Assembly (NCBI GenBank): GCA_035523875.1
Contig: DATKPY010000051.1
Location: forward strand, 241,090-305,089
DNA from: JASHUC01 sp035523875
GTDB lineage: Bacteria > Pseudomonadota > Gammaproteobacteria > Steroidobacterales > Steroidobacteraceae
Length of the DNA: 64,000 nt
Direction: 5' to 3'
Made by a program: the position numbers and the translations under genes. Under the pieces are notes generated by a model. That model searched no databases and was not told the origin of the DNA. It worked only from the letters and a program-made list of their open reading frames with translations. Position 1 is the first letter of the stretch, and each line of letters starts with the position of its first letter. Shown here piece by piece: positions 1 through 7,526 of the stretch.

Positions 1-734
1 AGTCGCAGCTTCGCAGGGGAGATCTCCATTGCCGCGAGCGCCGTCCAAATCGTCGCCGCGTGCAGGTGTATCACCTCCATCGCCGGGGCCCCTGCCACGA
101 TTCCGTCGTACTCGCGCGGGTAGCGCTGCGCCTCGGTGAGCCCCTGCCAGCCGCCCGAGGAGCAACCGACGAAGTACGAGCGACGCGGGTGCACCCCGTA
201 GAACGCGTGGATGATCGCCTTCGCCTTGAGCGCGGTCACGTGCTGCGCGCGGTAGCCCTGATCGACCACCAGCTCGGGGTGGTGCAGCGCCCAGCTGCCC
301 GGGTCGGGCGCGGTGCTCCGGTGGCCCATGTCGGTGTCCGCGCTCGCGTAATGCCGCCGCACGCCGTCGGCGAGCTCGCGATAGACGATCGCGCCTGCGT
401 AGCCGCCGTTGCCGGTTCCCTCGAACTTGCCATTCCACGCCTCGAGCGGCAGCCACACCTCGAAGCGGACCGCCGGGGCGACGATTCCGCTCACGCGGCA
501 GAACGGCGGCAGATCCGTGAGCGGTTGCGTAGCGCCCGGGGGCAGGAAGAGCGGGCCGCTCACGATCTCAGCCGAGACGATGCGCGTCTGCGGGAGCGCG
601 AGGCGCGTGAGGGCCGCGCAGCGGACCTGCGGCACGGTACTTGCGGCGCACGCGCTATGCCCAGCCACGCTGAGCAGCAGCGCACCCAGGCAGGGCGCGC
701 ATGAACGCCGAGAAGCGAAGCGAATACCAAGCAT
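1..734 (-). CDS. tannase/feruloyl esterase family protein, 3' part outside window
   Basis: Exported esterase of the tannase/feruloyl esterase family, which hydrolyses gallate or hydroxycinnamate esters. The reading frame starts at ATG 734 and runs open to base 1, so about 244 residues are seen and the C-terminus lies outside the window. Residues 1-31 form a signal peptide (arginines, hydrophobic core, ACAA). The family's nucleophile elbow is visible as GCSSGGWQG, followed by EAQRYPREYDGIVAGAP, a stretch typical of the family. The Asp and His of the triad are expected in the missing part. Substrate cannot be told from this fragment. It is divergent from the efflux operon starting at 905. Confidence 0.88.
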   Translation of the reverse strand, partial: MLGIRFASRRSCAPCLGALLLSVAGHSACAASTVPQVRCAALTRLALPQTRIVSAEIVSGPLFLPPGATQPLTDLPPFCRVSGIVAPAVRFEVWLPLEAWNGKFEGTGNGGYAGAIVYRELADGVRRHYASADTDMGHRSTAPDPGSWALHHPELVVDQGYRAQHVTALKAKAIIHAFYGVHPRRSYFVGCSSGGWQGLTEAQRYPREYDGIVAGAPAMEVIHLHAATIWTALAAMEISPAKLR

Positions 735-904
735 GATCGATCCCCCCGTCGCGGCGAGCTTCCCCCTCCCGTCGCACCATTCTATCGGGTTCGGCGCCGC
801 GGCGCGGCGAGCGCGGCGCGGAGTGCGTCCGCTCCGTGAACCGTGATGCTTCGCCGCGAGCCGTCGTTCAGGGGCCAACGCGCGCCTGATCCGGTCGTGC
901 CCGG

Positions 905-1996
905 GTGAGCGAGGATCAGCTGCAGCGCACCGACGAGGGACACGCAGGGACGCCCGCGGTCGCGACGCGGGGCCTGTGGGGCCACGCCGCTCTTCGCATC
1001 GGCACCGTGCTGCTGCTCGTCGTGTTCGCCGTAGCGGCGCTGCTCCTGTGGCTACGGGCTCGCCGCTACGTCTCCACCGACGACGCCTTCATTGACGCCC
1101 ACATCATCTATGCGGCCCCACGCGTGCCCCGGCAGGTGATCGCGGTCTACGTCACGGACAACCAGCTCGTGCACACCGGTCAAGCGCTGCTCGAGCTCGA
1201 TCCGGCGGACTATCGCGCTCGACTCGAGGAGGCGCAGTCGCAAGTTGCCGAGGCGCGTGCGGCGCTCGATGAATCGAAGGCGCGGGTCGATGCGAGCGCG
1301 GCGGGATACCGCCTGTCGCTTGCAAACCTCGTCTCCGCACATGCAGAGGCCGTGAAGGCGCAGAGCGATCTGCGGCGCTACCTCGACCTCAGGGCAAGCG
1401 CACCGCGCGCGGTCTCGCAGCTGCAGATCGACCAGGCGCTCGCCGCCGAGCGCAGCGCGAGCGCGCAGGAAGACGCGGCGCGCCAGCAAACGCGCACGGC
1501 GGCCACGCAGATCGAGACGGCGCACGCCGCGCTCGCGGCGAGCGCCGCCACGCTCCGTAGCGCCGAATCCGCGGCGCACATCGCCGCGCTCGACCTCGGC
1601 TACACACGCATCACCGCCCCCGCGACCGGGCACGTCACCCAGCGCTCGGTAGCCGTGGGCGACTACGTCTCCGTAGGCGGGCAGCTGATGGCGATCGTGC
1701 CGCTCGAGCTCTACGTGACCGCGAACTTCAAGGAGACCGACCTCGCTCAAATCCGGCGGGATGAGCCCGTCGCAGTGCATGTCGATGCCTGTCCCGCCGC
1801 CCGCATCCGCGGCCACGTCGAGTCCGTCCAGCGCGGCGCAGGCGAGGCATTTGCACTGCTGCCAGCGGAGAACGCCACCGGAAACTACGTGAAGGTGGTG
1901 CAGCGCGTCCCGGTGAAGATCGCGCTCGATCGGGTGCCAGGGGACTGCATCCTCGGGCCCGGCATGTCGGTGGAGCCGACCGTGAGCGTGCGCTAG
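905..1996 (+). CDS. EmrA/HlyD-family membrane fusion protein
   Basis: Periplasmic adaptor linking an inner-membrane MFS pump to an outer-membrane channel. It has a short cytoplasmic N-terminus, one membrane anchor at about residues 32-50, the STDDAFIDA segment typical of EmrA-type adaptors just after it, a lipoyl/barrel-sandwich half, a long Ala/Glu-rich coiled-coil hairpin (about 95-215) and a closing lipoyl and beta-barrel region. Length (363 aa) fits the family. The start is a GTG. The gene ends 2 nt before the MFS gene at 1999, and an outer-membrane factor follows, so all three parts of an EmrAB-TolC-like pump are encoded together. Specific drugs cannot be predicted. Confidence 0.92.
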   Translation: MSEDQLQRTDEGHAGTPAVATRGLWGHAALRIGTVLLLVVFAVAALLLWLRARRYVSTDDAFIDAHIIYAAPRVPRQVIAVYVTDNQLVHTGQALLELDPADYRARLEEAQSQVAEARAALDESKARVDASAAGYRLSLANLVSAHAEAVKAQSDLRRYLDLRASAPRAVSQLQIDQALAAERSASAQEDAARQQTRTAATQIETAHAALAASAATLRSAESAAHIAALDLGYTRITAPATGHVTQRSVAVGDYVSVGGQLMAIVPLELYVTANFKETDLAQIRRDEPVAVHVDACPAARIRGHVESVQRGAGEAFALLPAENATGNYVKVVQRVPVKIALDRVPGDCILGPGMSVEPTVSVR

Positions 1997-1998
1997 AG

Positions 1999-3603
1999 AT
2001 GGCCGCGGAGAGCTGGAGCCCGGCGCGCTCGGCGGCCGGAGACCGTAATCCCTGGATCATCGCGACGGTGATCTCGATCGCCTCGTTCATGGAGGTGCTC
2101 GACATCGCGATCGCGAATGTCTCGCTCCAGCACATCGCCGGGGCGATGTCGGCGAGCTACGACGAGTCGACCTGGATCCTGACGAGCTATCTGGTCGCGA
2201 ACGCGATCGTGATCCCCTTGAGCAGCTGGCTCGGCCAACTGCTCGGCCGCAAGCGCTACTACATGATGAGCGTGGCGCTGTTCGCGCTCGCGTCGCTTTC
2301 CTGCGGCCTCGCGCCGAGCCTCGCGGTGCTGGTCGTCGCGCGCGTGGTTCAGGGGATGGCGGGCGGCGGCCTGCAGCCGATGACGCAGACGATGCTCGTT
2401 GACTCGTTTCCCCCGCAGCGGCGCGGCCAGGCGCTCGCCGTGTTCGGACTCACCGTGATCCTCGCTCCCACGATCGGCCCGGTTCTCGGCGGATACATCA
2501 CCGACACGTACAGCTGGCGCTGGGTGTTCCTGATCAACGTGCCTGTCGGCATGCTCTCGCTTGCGCTCGTGCAGACCCTCGTCAGCGAGCCCGCGCTCTT
2601 GAGGCGCGAGCGGCGCGAGCGGCTGCGCCGCGGCATCAGACTCGACCTGTCCGGCACGGCGCTCATTGCGCTCGGACTCGGGTCCCTCGAGATCACGATG
2701 GACCGCGGTCAACGCGACGACTGGTTCGCGAGTCCGATGATCAGCGCGAGTGCGGCGATTGCGGCGCTGTCGCTCGCCGGGTTCGTCCTGCGCGAGCTCA
2801 CGGCACGCGAGCCGCTGCTCGATCTGCGGCTGTTCCGGCACCGCAACTTCGCCGTCGCGACGCTCGTCATCGCGATCGTGGGCGTGGTGATGTTCGGCAC
2901 CACGCAGTTCCTGCCGCAGATGCTGCAGCAGGTCATGGGCTACACCGCAATGCAGGCCGGCCTCGCCCTCACCGCCGGGGGCGTCGGCACGCTCATCGCG
3001 ATGGGCGCGGTCGGCGTGCTCTCACCGCGAATCGAGCCGCGCTACCTGATCGGGGCAGGACTTGCCGCCACCATCCTCGGTCTGTGGCACATGAGCCACC
3101 TCAACGCGCAGATCTCCTTCGCCCAGGTGGCCTGGGCGCGGCTCTATCAAGTGATCGGCATCCCGTTCATGTTCATCCCGCTCACGAACGCCGCATACGT
3201 CGACCTGCCGTCCGCGAAGACAGGCGAGGCCACCGCCATGATGAACGTGACGCGCAACCTCGGCGGCAGCATCGGGATCTCCTTCGTGCAGACGTTGCTC
3301 GCGCACCGCGAGCAGTTCTACCAGTCGCGCTTCGCCGAGACGCTGAACCGCTTGAACCCGAACTACGTTCACGGCTTCGCGCGGTTGGGGCATGTGTTCA
3401 TCGGGCTCGGCCACTCGGCGAGCCAGGCGAGCTCGCTCGCACTCGCCGAGATCTACCGCGCGGCGCAGTATCAGGCGGCCGTCCGGTCGTTTCTCGACTG
3501 CTTCTGGGTGCTGATGCTGGTTGGCGTGGCCGTTCTGCCGACGTTGGTCCTCATCAAGTCAAGTCCCGGCGTCGCTTGGCGACCCTCGCGCGGGGCGGGC
3601 TGA
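1999..3603 (+). CDS. DHA2-family MFS drug transporter (EmrB/QacA type)
   Basis: Proton-driven multidrug exporter of the 14-helix DHA2 group, 534 aa. Visible family features are the DESTWILTSYL segment in the first loop region, motif A as GQLLGRKRYY, and the antiporter motif C as LAPTIGPVLGGY. The many hydrophobic segments fit 14 helices. It sits 2 nt after its EmrA-like adaptor and 4 nt before the outer-membrane factor, so it is almost certainly co-transcribed and forms a tripartite pump spanning both membranes. Confidence 0.93.
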   Translation: MAAESWSPARSAAGDRNPWIIATVISIASFMEVLDIAIANVSLQHIAGAMSASYDESTWILTSYLVANAIVIPLSSWLGQLLGRKRYYMMSVALFALASLSCGLAPSLAVLVVARVVQGMAGGGLQPMTQTMLVDSFPPQRRGQALAVFGLTVILAPTIGPVLGGYITDTYSWRWVFLINVPVGMLSLALVQTLVSEPALLRRERRERLRRGIRLDLSGTALIALGLGSLEITMDRGQRDDWFASPMISASAAIAALSLAGFVLRELTAREPLLDLRLFRHRNFAVATLVIAIVGVVMFGTTQFLPQMLQQVMGYTAMQAGLALTAGGVGTLIAMGAVGVLSPRIEPRYLIGAGLAATILGLWHMSHLNAQISFAQVAWARLYQVIGIPFMFIPLTNAAYVDLPSAKTGEATAMMNVTRNLGGSIGISFVQTLLAHREQFYQSRFAETLNRLNPNYVHGFARLGHVFIGLGHSASQASSLALAEIYRAAQYQAAVRSFLDCFWVLMLVGVAVLPTLVLIKSSPGVAWRPSRGAG

Positions 3604-3607
3604 GCCG

Positions 3608-5098
3608 ATGCGCGGGGCGCATGCGGCGCTGAAGCCGGGGAGCGCGGTCGCCGTGCGGCGCGCGGCGGGGCTCGCGGCAGTCATGCTCCTCGCGTCGTGT
3701 GAGGTCGGGCCGGCTTACCGCAGCCCAACCATCGCCCTTCCTCACACCTACGGCGAGCTGCCCGCATCGTCCGACTCGGCGCCGCTCAGCGTACCGTCTG
3801 CCTCGCGAGCGGACCTCGAGCGCTGGTGGCTCGGGTTCCACGACGCGGAGCTCGAGCGGCTCATCGAGCGGTGCCTGCACGCCAATCTCGAGCTCGCAGC
3901 CGCGGCATCGCGCATCCGTCAGGCGCGCGCGGAGGTGATCGCGGCAGGCGCACCGCTTTGGCCGAGCGTGAGCGCCCTCGGATCTGCCGTGCGGCTCGAC
4001 TCGAACTCGAACCCCCTCGCGAGCGTCGCGCCGCCAAGCGGATCCTCCGGCATCGCGGCGACGCTTTACTCGCTCGGCTTCGATGCCTCCTGGGAGGCAG
4101 ACCTCTTCGGCGGCACGCGGCGCGGTGTCGAGGCGGCGCGCGCGGGCGCGGAGTCCGCCCGCTGGCAGATGCGCGATCTCGAGGTGTCGCTCACCGCCGA
4201 GGTGGCGAACGACTATCTCGCGCTGCGTGCGACCCAAGCGCGCGTTGCGATCCTCAGCACCGCCGTGCGGCGGGCCGTCGAGTTGCTCGCGCTCGCGCAG
4301 GCGCGCTTCCACGCGGGTCTGGTGACGGAGCTCGACGTGAACCAGGAGCGCGCGCAGCTTGCGGCGACACGCGCCGAGATTCCCACGCTCGAAGCCGACG
4401 AGCGCACGCGGATGCACGCCCTAGCCGTGCTGCTCGCAGAGCCCCCGCTCGCACTCGTACGCGAGCTCGGGCCACCCGCGACGATCCCCGCGCCTCCTCC
4501 GTCGCTTCCGATCGGTCTGCCGTCGGATCTGTTACGGCGACGTCCGGATGTGCGCGCGGCGGAGCGCCGACTCGCCGCGGCCACGGCGAACGTCGGAGTC
4601 GCCGTCGCGGCGCAATACCCGAGGTTCGATCTGCTCGGGCTCGCCGCGACGGCCGGCGGTTCCGGGGGGGGCCTGTTCTCCGCGCAAAGCCTCGCCGGGA
4701 TTGCGCTCGCAACCGTGACTTGGCCGGTTTTCCAGGGTGGCAAGCGCGAGGCGGACGTGCGCGCGAGCAAGGAGCAGCGTCTCCAGGCTTACCTCGCGTA
4801 TCGCCAGACGGTGCTCGCGGCGCTCGGGGAAGTGGAGGATGCACTCGTGGGCTACGAAGCCGAGCAGCGGCGACTGCTCGCGCTGCGCCGCGCCGTTGCG
4901 GCGGCTCGCTCTTCGCTCCAGATCGCGCGCGCGCAGTACCGCGCCGGGACCGTGACGTTCATCGACGTGCTCGAGGCGAACCAGACCTATCTCGAGAGCG
5001 AGGATCAAGTGCAGCAGAGCGCTCAGGCGCTCATGCGGGATCTCGTCGCGCTCTACAAGGCGCTCGGCGGCGGGTGGGCGGATACGCGGCGTCCCTGA
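3608..5098 (+). CDS. NodT-family outer membrane factor lipoprotein (OprM-like)
   Basis: Outer-membrane channel subunit of the efflux system. The start is placed at ATG 3608, 4 nt after the MFS stop. An upstream in-frame start at 3521 would lie inside the pump gene. The N-terminus has a lipobox (MLLASC, Cys31) followed by EVGPAYRSP, the usual start of mature NodT/OprM proteins. Two repeated outer-membrane-efflux domains follow; the segment LLRRRPDVRAAERRLAAA is a family hallmark. 496 aa is a normal length. Confidence 0.93.
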   Translation: MRGAHAALKPGSAVAVRRAAGLAAVMLLASCEVGPAYRSPTIALPHTYGELPASSDSAPLSVPSASRADLERWWLGFHDAELERLIERCLHANLELAAAASRIRQARAEVIAAGAPLWPSVSALGSAVRLDSNSNPLASVAPPSGSSGIAATLYSLGFDASWEADLFGGTRRGVEAARAGAESARWQMRDLEVSLTAEVANDYLALRATQARVAILSTAVRRAVELLALAQARFHAGLVTELDVNQERAQLAATRAEIPTLEADERTRMHALAVLLAEPPLALVRELGPPATIPAPPPSLPIGLPSDLLRRRPDVRAAERRLAAATANVGVAVAAQYPRFDLLGLAATAGGSGGGLFSAQSLAGIALATVTWPVFQGGKREADVRASKEQRLQAYLAYRQTVLAALGEVEDALVGYEAEQRRLLALRRAVAAARSSLQIARAQYRAGTVTFIDVLEANQTYLESEDQVQQSAQALMRDLVALYKALGGGWADTRRP

Positions 5099-5222
5099 CT
5101 CGGCACAACGCGCGCGAGGGGACCGAGGAGACGCCTCAGTCAGGCGCGCTGTGGCAGAATCGAATCCGCCCGGCTCGACCAACACGCAACGAGGCGCACG
5201 CGGGAAGGGGGAACTCGAGGAA

Positions 5223-6350
5223 ATGCCGGCGATCGTGCTCGGCTTGCTCGTCATCGCGGTGATCGCCGTCGGCGCGTTGCGGCTCTGGCAGCGCGCCCGC
5301 GACCGCGCGCCGGAGGCGGCGCCGCTTGCACCCGAACCCGTGGCCGCCGTCGTCGCCGTTCCCGCGCCCGCACACGCGCTACCGCCGGCGAGTGCCTCGG
5401 GCCCCGTCGCCGAAAGCGCGCTCAGCGCCGCGCAGGTCTTCGAACGCCTCCACGAGCTCGCGTTCGCCGTGAGTCCGCTTACGCCGGTTGTTCCCGAGCG
5501 GCTTGCGGCGCTCGAGAGCGACGTGCGCAGCGTGCTCGAAAGCGTCGCGACCGAGCCGCGCTACGCTCCGCGCCGTCCGCTCCTTCTGCCGCAGCTCATG
5601 CGCGCCATCCACGACGATGACGTCTCGCGCCGCGAGCTCGCGGCGATCATCGCTCGGGATCCGGCCCTCGCGGGGAGCCTCCTCAAGCTTGCGAACAGCT
5701 CGTTCTATCGCATGAGCGAGAAACCGGTGGAGAGCGTCGATCGCGCGGTGGCGCTGCTCGGCTCGGACGGGATTCGCTCACTCGTTGCGACCGCGCTGCT
5801 GCAGCCGGTCTTCCGGCTCGCGCCGAATGAGTTTCCGAGCTTTCCGGAGACGACCTGGGAGCACACCTACCGTGCCGCGGCCGCGGCGGAGGCACACGCC
5901 GCGATCGTGGAGGACAGCGATCCATTTGCCGCACAGCTGCTCGGTCTCACGCTCGGGCTCGGCTCGATCATCGTCTTCCGCGTGGCGCTCGATCGGTGCG
6001 CCGCGCGGCGTGAGCAGCCGGCCGCCGCGGGCCTCGCCGCACTGCTCGATGCCCACGCGGCGGCTACGGCGCGGCGCGTGGCGGCGAGCTGGGAGCTCTC
6101 CGGCAGGATTCTCACGGCGCTCGAGGATCAGGTGCCGGCGAGCGGGCTTCGCGAGCCCACCTCGCTCGGGCGATCGCTCTTTTTCGGCCGGCTGATCGGC
6201 GCGCTTGCGCTGCTGCACGCTCGCGAGCGCCTGTCGGAGCCCACGGCCAAGGCCGCGATGATTGCGAGCGGCGCAACCGAATCGCAGTTCGAGCGCATCT
6301 GGGCTCGGCTCACCGGTCAGCGGCAACCGCTGCCTGCGCGCCGCCCATAG
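5223..6350 (+). CDS. HDOD-domain protein with N-terminal membrane anchor
   Basis: Signalling or regulatory protein with an HDOD domain, a non-catalytic relative of HD phosphohydrolases often tied to c-di-GMP or stress signalling. ATG 5223 follows an AGGAA-like ribosome site, and a hydrophobic helix starts at once (about residues 3-18); GTG 5151 is an alternative giving 24 extra residues. After an Ala/Pro-rich linker the HDOD core runs from about residue 95, with the conserved IIARDPALAGSLLKLANSS and a VDRAVALLG motif. It follows the efflux operon by about 120 nt on the same strand. No output domain is present. Partner and signal are unknown. Confidence 0.85.
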   Translation: MPAIVLGLLVIAVIAVGALRLWQRARDRAPEAAPLAPEPVAAVVAVPAPAHALPPASASGPVAESALSAAQVFERLHELAFAVSPLTPVVPERLAALESDVRSVLESVATEPRYAPRRPLLLPQLMRAIHDDDVSRRELAAIIARDPALAGSLLKLANSSFYRMSEKPVESVDRAVALLGSDGIRSLVATALLQPVFRLAPNEFPSFPETTWEHTYRAAAAAEAHAAIVEDSDPFAAQLLGLTLGLGSIIVFRVALDRCAARREQPAAAGLAALLDAHAAATARRVAASWELSGRILTALEDQVPASGLREPTSLGRSLFFGRLIGALALLHARERLSEPTAKAAMIASGATESQFERIWARLTGQRQPLPARRP

Positions 6351-6464
6351 AGCCACGCCAAAGTGGAGTTCGGGCCGGGACATTGCATGACATCCTCGTA
6401 ACCGATGAGAGGCATGTCATCCGCGCCCGCGCCCATACGTTACCGGTGAGTAGAAGTCATAGGT

Positions 6465-6530
6465 GCTCAGCCAAGTCCCCGCTAGCGAATTATGGTAAAT
6501 GCCGAGGCAGGCTGAGCGAACCTGGGACTT
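6465..6530 (+). promoter_or_regulatory. structured leader with two interleaved inverted repeats (possible pseudoknot)
   Basis: An 8-bp pair (GCTCAGCC at 6465-6472 with GGCTGAGC at 6510-6517) and a 7-bp pair (AAGTCCC at 6473-6479 with GGGACTT at 6524-6530) are both perfect, and they interleave in pseudoknot order. The element lies in the 264-nt non-coding stretch before the glycine-rich protein gene, about 85 nt upstream of its ATG. Function is unknown. It could be a cis-regulatory RNA or nested operator sites. No known riboswitch class was recognised. Confidence 0.5.
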
Positions 6531-6614
6531 GAACGGTGGCAGGACATGGAGGTCCAACGGATCAAGGTTTTTATACCCGGCGCTCCTCGGAGCGTCGCGG
6601 CGACGGAGCAAGCA

Positions 6615-7526
6615 ATGAGCCTCAAGGCAGGCAAACTGGCAACCACGGTTGGTCTCCTCTCCGCGGCTCTCGCGGTGGGAGCCTGCGGCTTGGCAGCGGC
6701 CGCGCCCGGCCACTCGGGAGGGGGCGGCCACTCGGGTGGAGGTGGTCACTTCGGAGGCGCGGCACACTTCGGTGGTGCGGCGCATTTCGGTGGCGGTGGG
6801 TATCGCGGCATCGCGCATGCAACGGCTCCGCGCTTCGCGGCCGGAGGGTACGCGGGCGGGCGCTTTGGCGGTGCGCGTTACGGTGGTGCGCGCTACGGCG
6901 GCGGCGCATTCGGCGGCGTGCACTACGGCGCCTACAGCGGCGCGCGTGGCTTCGCGGCGCGCTCGAGCTGGGCGGGCCGTGGCGGCTTCGCGGGCGGTGG
7001 CTACCGCGGCTGGGGTCGCCCCTGGGCCGGCGGGTGGTGGAACGGGTATTACTGGCCGGCCGCCTATTACGGCTGGGGCATCCCGTGGTTCCTGGCCGCG
7101 CTCCCGGTCGGATACGCCACGTACTGGTGGAATGGAATCCCCTACTACTACTGCAATAATGTGTACTACCAGTGGAATGCCGGTGACAGCGGCTATGTCG
7201 TTACCGATCCTCCACCGATTGCCGATGGCGCAGCCGCCGACGACTCCGCGGACGCCCCGCCGCCTGCGGCGCCGGATGCGCCACCGCCGGCCGCCGCGCC
7301 CGGAGCGCCGCCGAGCGGTACAGACAACCTCTACATCTACCCGAAGAACGGCCAGTCCGCGCAGCAGCAATCGACCGACCGCTACGAGTGCAATCAATGG
7401 GCGGTGAGCCAGACCGGCTTCAATCCGGAGCAGCCGAGCGACCAGCAAGGTGCGGGCGCGAATCCATCCGGCTACCAGCGGGCGATGGCCGCGTGCCTCG
7501 AGGCGCGCGGATACACGGTGGAGTGA
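6615..7526 (+). CDS. glycine/tyrosine-rich envelope protein, DUF6515-like
   Basis: Exported protein of unknown function, 303 aa from ATG 6615 (an upstream in-frame start at 6546 adds 23 unlikely residues). The N-terminus is hydrophobic with a possible lipobox ending AVGAC. Residues about 35-130 are low-complexity GGGH, HFGG and RYGGARYGG repeats. A Trp/Tyr-rich block (YYWPAAYYGWG) then leads into a DUF6515-like segment with NGIPYYYCNNVYYQW and YVVTDPPP. The C-terminus, with DRYECNQWAVSQTGF and a final YQRAMAACLEARGYTVE, is shared with other small envelope proteins. The gene overlaps the next gene's GTG start (GTGA), suggesting translational coupling. Confidence 0.82.
   Translation: MSLKAGKLATTVGLLSAALAVGACGLAAAAPGHSGGGGHSGGGGHFGGAAHFGGAAHFGGGGYRGIAHATAPRFAAGGYAGGRFGGARYGGARYGGGAFGGVHYGAYSGARGFAARSSWAGRGGFAGGGYRGWGRPWAGGWWNGYYWPAAYYGWGIPWFLAALPVGYATYWWNGIPYYYCNNVYYQWNAGDSGYVVTDPPPIADGAAADDSADAPPPAAPDAPPPAAAPGAPPSGTDNLYIYPKNGQSAQQQSTDRYECNQWAVSQTGFNPEQPSDQQGAGANPSGYQRAMAACLEARGYTVE

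Noticed and set aside
6465..6530. HDV-like self-cleaving ribozyme
   Set aside because: The stem order and a GCGAAxxTGGGAC stretch recall HDV-like ribozymes, but there is no P4 hairpin and the space between the 3' strands is only 6 nt, so the fold is not supported.
6720..7010. glycine-rich repeats as a DNA repeat array
   Set aside because: The repetition is codon-level (Gly/His/Tyr-rich protein segment) and not an exact DNA repeat.
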